Origin: Persicaria tinctoria
Taxonomy: Eukaryota; Streptophyta; Magnoliopsida; Caryophyllales; Polygonaceae
Length of the DNA stretch: 64,000 bases
Assembly: GCA_037127255.1 (NCBI GenBank)
Contig: JBANSL010000006.1
Coordinates: 88,147,107-88,211,106, forward strand
Direction of reading: 5' to 3'
The translations under genes were made by a program, and so were the position numbers. The notes below the pieces were generated by a model. The model saw only the letters and a program-made list of their open reading frames with translations. It was not told where the DNA came from and searched no databases. Numbering within the stretch: the first letter of the stretch is position 1; each line of letters starts with the position of its first letter. Below, in pieces: positions 59,091 to 64,000 of this stretch.

Positions 59091-59135
59091 TAAATGTTGA
59101 ATAAAACTTTATATTAACTAGTAAATTCTTATTAG
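59091..59135. repeat. Resumed 91-bp satellite, cut by element D
   Basis: TAAATGTTGAATAAAACTTT then TATTAACTAGTAAATTCTTA continue exactly the unit broken at 17366. The unit is broken again after ATTAG at 59135. Confidence 0.93.
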
Positions 59136-59243
59136 TGTAAAGACCGGAAAATTTTAGAATATTAAATTATGAAAATAGTGATTTATAATCATTCCGATTT
59201 CTAAGATTTGGGAGGTTTGGAATTTCCGTCATTGAGCCATTGG

Positions 59244-60381
59244 TTTTATTCTAAATGTTTCAAAATAAGTTCCGACATTGAGTCATTGAGCATTATTTAA
59301 TTGGAAATTTAAAATATTATATACTCTGCTTTTATATACCGAAAATTGAAAAATAATGTTCGGATTTCATTTATTAAATTAGGATTTGGAAAATTGAGGA
59401 GTAATTTAAACGCGTCGGGATAAGGTCGAGTGAGCGGATTCGAGATTCGTTCCAGGTATCTTAATGTTGATTCTTACCGTTTGACCACTTTCAACTTAGT
59501 CTTCTTCCCCTTTGCAAATGAGACATCTCTCCCAGCCTGTACAATTCTGGTTTTGGACATGCACTGTCCTTCCTCACCCTCGTCCCTCATGGTGATGTCT
59601 CACCTTTTGTGGCTAAGATGTAAGGCCTCCTCTTCCCCTCCTTTGTTCAGAAGCAACAGCAGCAGAGGCGTGCCTGTTCACTCCTTCTGAACCCCGCGGG
59701 GCAGCCTTCCTCTCCTCTTCTTTCTGTCTTGAAATGCTCGGATTTCCATCCCCTCTTTTACCTGCAATTAAACCAGGTAGCATGCCACAAACAGCATCAA
59801 CCCTTCTAAATGTTTTATTCTAAATGTTTCAAAATAAGTTCCGACATTGAGTCATTGAGCATTATTTAATTGGAAATTTAAAATATTATATACTCTGCTT
59901 TTATATACCGAAAATTGAAAAATAATGTTCGGATTTCATTTATTAAATTAGGATTTGGAAAATTGAGGAGTAATTTAAACGCGTCGGGATAAGGTCGAGT
60001 GAGCGGATTCGAGATTCGTTCCAGGTATCTTAATGTTGATTCTTACCGTTTGACCACTTTCAACTTAGTCTTCTTCCCCTTTGCAAATGAGACATCTCTC
60101 CCAGCCTGTACAATTCTGGTTTTGGACATGCACTGTCCTTCCTCACCCTCGTCCCTCATGGTGATGTCTCACCTTTTGTGGCTAAGATGTAAGGCCTCCT
60201 CTTCCCCTGCTTTGTTCAGAAGCAACAGCAGCAGAGGCGTGCCTGTTCACTCCTTCTGAACCCCGCGGGGCAGCCTTCCTCTCCTCTTCTTTCTGTCTTG
60301 AAAGGCTCGGATTTCCATCCCCTCTTTTACCTGCAATTAAACCAGGTAGCATGCCACAAACAGCATCAACCCTTCTCCCTC
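59244..60381. repeat. 569-bp tandem duplication in element D
   Basis: Units 59244-59812 and 59813-60381 are nearly identical (I see only a few changes). The junction shows TTCTAAATG on one side and TTTTATTCTAAATG on the other. Identical short open frames appear in both, which only reflects the duplication. Confidence 0.95.
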
Positions 60382-61200
60382 TTTTACATTTCCTTTGATT
60401 CAAAACCTTTCCTCCTCCTCCTCCTTGTCTCCCGATTTCAAGAACCAAACATCAGCAATTTGCCACCATCTTCTTCTCTGATTTCCGCTAATCGCCGAGC
60501 ACCACCAAGGCCAAGCCGAGCCACGCCGTCGCCGAGCTGCTCGGAAGTCGAGCTCCTCTGTGCACCGATTGAGGAGGAGCCGAGCTCTCCTCCACCCTTC
60601 CCCTCGAGCAACAGCAACCTCCCTCCATTTAACGTCGAGCATCCCTAAGCCCCAGCGCCGTCTCCTCCTTGGGCGAGCCCCGCAGCAGTCCTCACTCCTT
60701 CCTTGTTTCCCGTCGTCGACACCGAGTAGCCCCGCAGCTCTTCCTATGTATTCCGATTTAAGATCCGGTAAGGCTCTCCCTCCTTTACCTCTCGAGAACC
60801 AAGCAAAGTTCTTCCTTTCTCACTCCCATCTTCACTCTAGGCCGAGAAAGACACAACCTCGCCTCCTACGAATCCCGGCGCGACTCTGACGACGCCCCGA
60901 CGACGTTCTCCGACGAGAACAAGACCCCTCGGTGAGCTCTCTTTCCTCCCCTTCTTCTGTGTCGTTTTGATGGGTTATGTTTCTCGGTACCGGGAGAAGT
61001 TATGTGGGTTGGGTCAGGTGAGAACTGCCGGCGAGGAGCCCCTCCCCTTCTCCTTCTTCTTCTTCCGCAGCGTTCCGTCGGGGGGAAAACAGAGCTCTGC
61101 TCTGTGCGTTGAGGAAGATGGGTCATTTGACCCGTTTCCTTTCTCTCTCCCTCGGGTCTGGGTTGGGTGTCGGGTCACAAGTGTGGGCTGGGCCCTTTCT
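60382..61200 (+). other. GC-rich leader-like block in element D
   Basis: A CT-rich Pro/Ser-type block with splice-like GGTGAGCT near 60930, similar in style to the GC-rich blocks of the element C LTRs. The open frames are low complexity and I do not accept them as genes. Confidence 0.5.
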
Positions 61201-64000
61201 TTTGTTATTGTTAAAGTATGTCATATTAATTAAGATGTGAAGGTTATTTTGACATGTTATTTACACATTTATAATGTATGATTTATTTGATTATTTTAGT
61301 CTGATTTTATAAAACAAATATAATTTTTGAAAATATTAGAAGATCGTTTTAAAGGTAATGTTATTTGGAAATGTTTTATAATGTGGTTTAGGAGGGAGTT
61401 ATTGAACTTTGGCTATAATTGTGTTGTAGAAGTTTGGAATGATTTATTAGCTTTGAATTATAAAAGGATTTGGAAAGATGATCTAACTTTGGTATCTTAT
61501 TTTAAGCTAAGTATTATTCAGTAATTTATTTAAAAAGTTTTCAAGTTTTCGAAAATGTTCTATAAGGATTCATGTTGGAAAACCAAGATGCCGGAATAAA
61601 TTCTATAATATGATTTTGGGAAATTGGTTTTAAGGTTTAAATATTTAATTTTGGGATTCTTTGTCTTGGTTTGATGATGTTGGTTTTGAGAAGAAAGTTG
61701 GAAATATGGTTAATACAATTTTATCAATGGGTTTGATTGGAGGTAAATGATTTTGGTTGATGTTGATCGTATCGGAAAGGTTTTGGAAAACGGTTTCACC
61801 ATCGGTTGGTTTTGAGTATTTTGAGAACTTAGGTTTTGTGCGTATGAATGATGGACCGATAACTTATGGAAATGGCTTGATGATAGGTGTATTGGTTTTG
61901 GATTGCTTTGGACTTGCATTTGGGTCCTTACTTGCGTTATTTTGTTGTTCTGCATCTTCAGGTAAGTTCCTTAGGGGGCTTACTCAGGTTGGACATTCAT
62001 GCCTGTTGTTGCATTTTATGTTAGGTGTTGCATATGCATAAAAGCATGCCATGTAATATCTTGTTTAGGTTGCACTAATTGAATGAGCATCTGCTTACTT
62101 TATGCGTTTGAAACAGAACGGCCGTTGTTTGTGATAGTCCTAGAGTCTTTGCTAGGGTCATAGGGTAGCCCAGCCTCATCGGGTACCTTGAGTCAATCGA
62201 GTCATGAACTTCGTTATATTATGAGATGCCTGCGGGCTTTATTGTGGAGCGGGTTAGGCATGCGTGCCGCCCGATTATGATGGAATGCATTCACGAGCTG
62301 ACCAGTCTCCGCCTTATCGGAAGGGGGTGGAGGTAGGAGAGGGATATGCCATTTGGCATTGTCTTGGGCCCTTTACAGTATTTCTGCACATTATTATACC
62401 TAGGTGCATGCTAGTGTGTTTGACTTTTGTACTGCATTAGAGCATCTTTATTAGGTATAGCACATACTATGTGGCCTCAGCGAGGACTGCCGGTCCCGCA
62501 TGAGTGGCTCGATCTAACTCCTTTCCCCGTTCTTTTTTTAAGGTATTTTCTGCAGATTTTGAGTGCTCGATGTCTATATGACGGGGTTTCCTTTTGGCGA
62601 ATTGAAGAACCTGGCTAATTCTCTAACTTGGTATAAATGGTAATCATTCGCTTACGTTTTGGTTTTGACTCGGCTCTGCCGTGACACTTTGTATCTTAAC
62701 TTTGTTTCCGTTTTGGTCGGTTAAGATGCACAACCAAAATTGGACTAAATAATAAACTTGACTTGTAATAAAAGAGGAAAACCGACCAAACGGGTACGCG
62801 AGTGGGTAGTAAAGGCGCTAGACCACCCCTATTGGGTGTAGTTGGAAATGGTAGGCAGAATATTAGCTTGTTCTTTACAGATGGGTTGGGATATGATTGG
62901 TATGCCTAACAATTAAATGTGTATTGACTGATCTGTGTAAACAGGATAGTGGGAGTACCCTTGTTTTTGTGTGGTCAAACCCAGCTTGTGTGGAATAGTC
63001 CCTTCCACTTTGTTAACCCCTTGACGGTTCTATCGAGCCTTTCTCTCCGACGTCAGAGTCTTCCACGGGGATTGGGTTGTAAACACATTGTCTTCGGGAG
63101 ATATGTGTGGATATGAGGGTTGTTTGAGTGATTATTGGAACATGGTCCTTGACGTAATTCCGAGTTAAAGAGTAAGGTGTTTATGGGGTTGTCCTTCTCT
63201 ATCCTTATGACGATCAACCAGTGTCTTCTTGCCACAAAGAGTCATACCCGAGTCCCATGGGAAAGAGGGGTGATAAGTCAGTCGGGAAAAGTCAATGGTT
63301 GCCCTTAGGGGTCTCTGTCCGGTTGTAATGGTGACTCTCTCTGAATTGCATGACATGATTTTATAATCCCCCGCATGTACCTTGTCAATGATCATTAGTA
63401 AGAAGCTTTTCATGTTATGCCTTGCCTTCTATCATGGTTTTATTGTTTAAGTTCATGTCGTGGTTAGTTACCTTGCTCAAGTCTCGTGTTGTGTCTTGCC
63501 TTCTATCATGTTGTATGATTACGTGTTTGTTGTTATAGCATGTTTACTTGGCCTACTGATCGTATGATTCTACATGTACTACTCTTTGACCTACAGATTA
63601 ATCTTTAATGTGAAATTGTGCTTACATGTTTGATGTTCATGATGACCATTGTATGGTTCCGAATTACAATTGTTACATTCCTATCAATCCAGCATGTTTT
63701 ACTTAGTATGCTGCATCGTCATACAAGTGCATGAATGTAAATGTCATATGTTGGAAAGCTGCATAATTGATGTCCTCCATGTGAATAAGTTCATGATAGT
63801 GTGATTGTTCAGTTTTGATATCATGATAGAGTGAGCTCCTTACTTGATGGATACGTGTTACCATTGGATGTCAACATGCCTTATGCGATATGTAATTCCC
63901 AGTACATGCTAGATAATGACGCGTCGATGCTTATTATTCCTTTTGTGACAAGAATCTGTAGCATGCCCATCTATTTTGTATTCGTTAAATTGACTACTAT

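Larger units (their letters stand above)
59136..64000 (+). mobile_element. Related long-LTR element in opposite orientation (element D), partial
   Basis: Starts TGTAAAGACCGG directly against the satellite; ATTAG (59131-59135) would be its target duplicate, but the right end is outside the window. 62100-62700 matches the element C LTR in reverse complement (GCCCAGCCTCATCGGGT; GGTGGAGGTAGGAGAGGGAT; GACTCGGCTCTGCCGTGAC). Downstream blocks match element C internal DNA. About 300 bp corresponding to the LTR end and primer site of C seem missing near 62700-62830, and I find no primer site. No coding domain is seen to 64000. Confidence 0.75.

Noticed and set aside
59430..60259. Two near-identical 86-aa ORFs as a duplicated gene
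   Set aside because: They lie wholly in the 569-bp tandem duplication of a non-coding LTR and have no family signature.

Overview
This is a stretch of repeat-rich plant nuclear DNA, probably from a eudicot. The evidence is the density of LTR retrotransposons of typical plant lineages (chromovirus and Athila Gypsy, Sirevirus-type Copia), two CACTA DNA transposons, long microsatellites, and broken intron-containing fragments of plant genes. I cannot name the species. I see no clearly intact host protein-coding gene in the 64 kb.

Layout. 1-5045: degraded genic DNA. It holds a relic resembling the plant FMN-binding split-barrel (PNPOx-like) family, a very long (ATGT)n tract, and a near-perfect 593-bp inverted repeat whose arms each carry the promoter side and first exon of the same unrecognised gene. 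The arms are separated by a second (ATGT)n tract. 5046-15211: a CACTA transposon with a 3-bp AAT duplication. It carries exon pieces of a FANCM-type DNA helicase and of an oxysterol-binding-protein-related protein, and it was later hit by a 5.3-kb chromovirus (5697-11023, duplication CCTCT). 15212-17366: AT-rich spacer, a tRNA-like sequence and a 91-bp tandem satellite.

17367-59090: one very large minus-strand LTR element (element C: LTRs about 3.2 kb, duplication TAAAT, tRNA-iMet primer site at its right end) sitting in the satellite. The satellite resumes at 59091. Its own internal DNA is only about 4.9 kb and shows no coding domain, so it looks like a large retrotransposon derivative (LARD). 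Inside it lie two younger insertions. The first is an Athila-type composite (element B, 21635-42574, duplication AATAC) with gag and protease but no reverse transcriptase. Element B contains a second gene-capturing CACTA (26989-31543, duplication TAT, with a CPL1/2-like dsRNA-binding exon). Its right LTR was hit by another Athila (3' half kept, 32530-40446). The second insertion is a complete Sirevirus-like Copia (45119-54509, duplication GGGAG). 59136-64000: element D, a relative of C in the opposite orientation, with a 569-bp tandem duplication, running off the window.

The target-site duplications give a consistent order: satellite, then C, then B and the Copia into C, then CACTA-2 and the second Athila into B. 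Nearly all retroelement ORFs are broken by stops one C-to-T step from a sense codon plus a few frameshifts, so no element here looks able to move with its own proteins. The most interesting content is the two gene-capturing CACTA elements, the large inverted repeat between microsatellites, and the gag-protease-only Athila whose LTR and ORF share a dense short palindromic motif.
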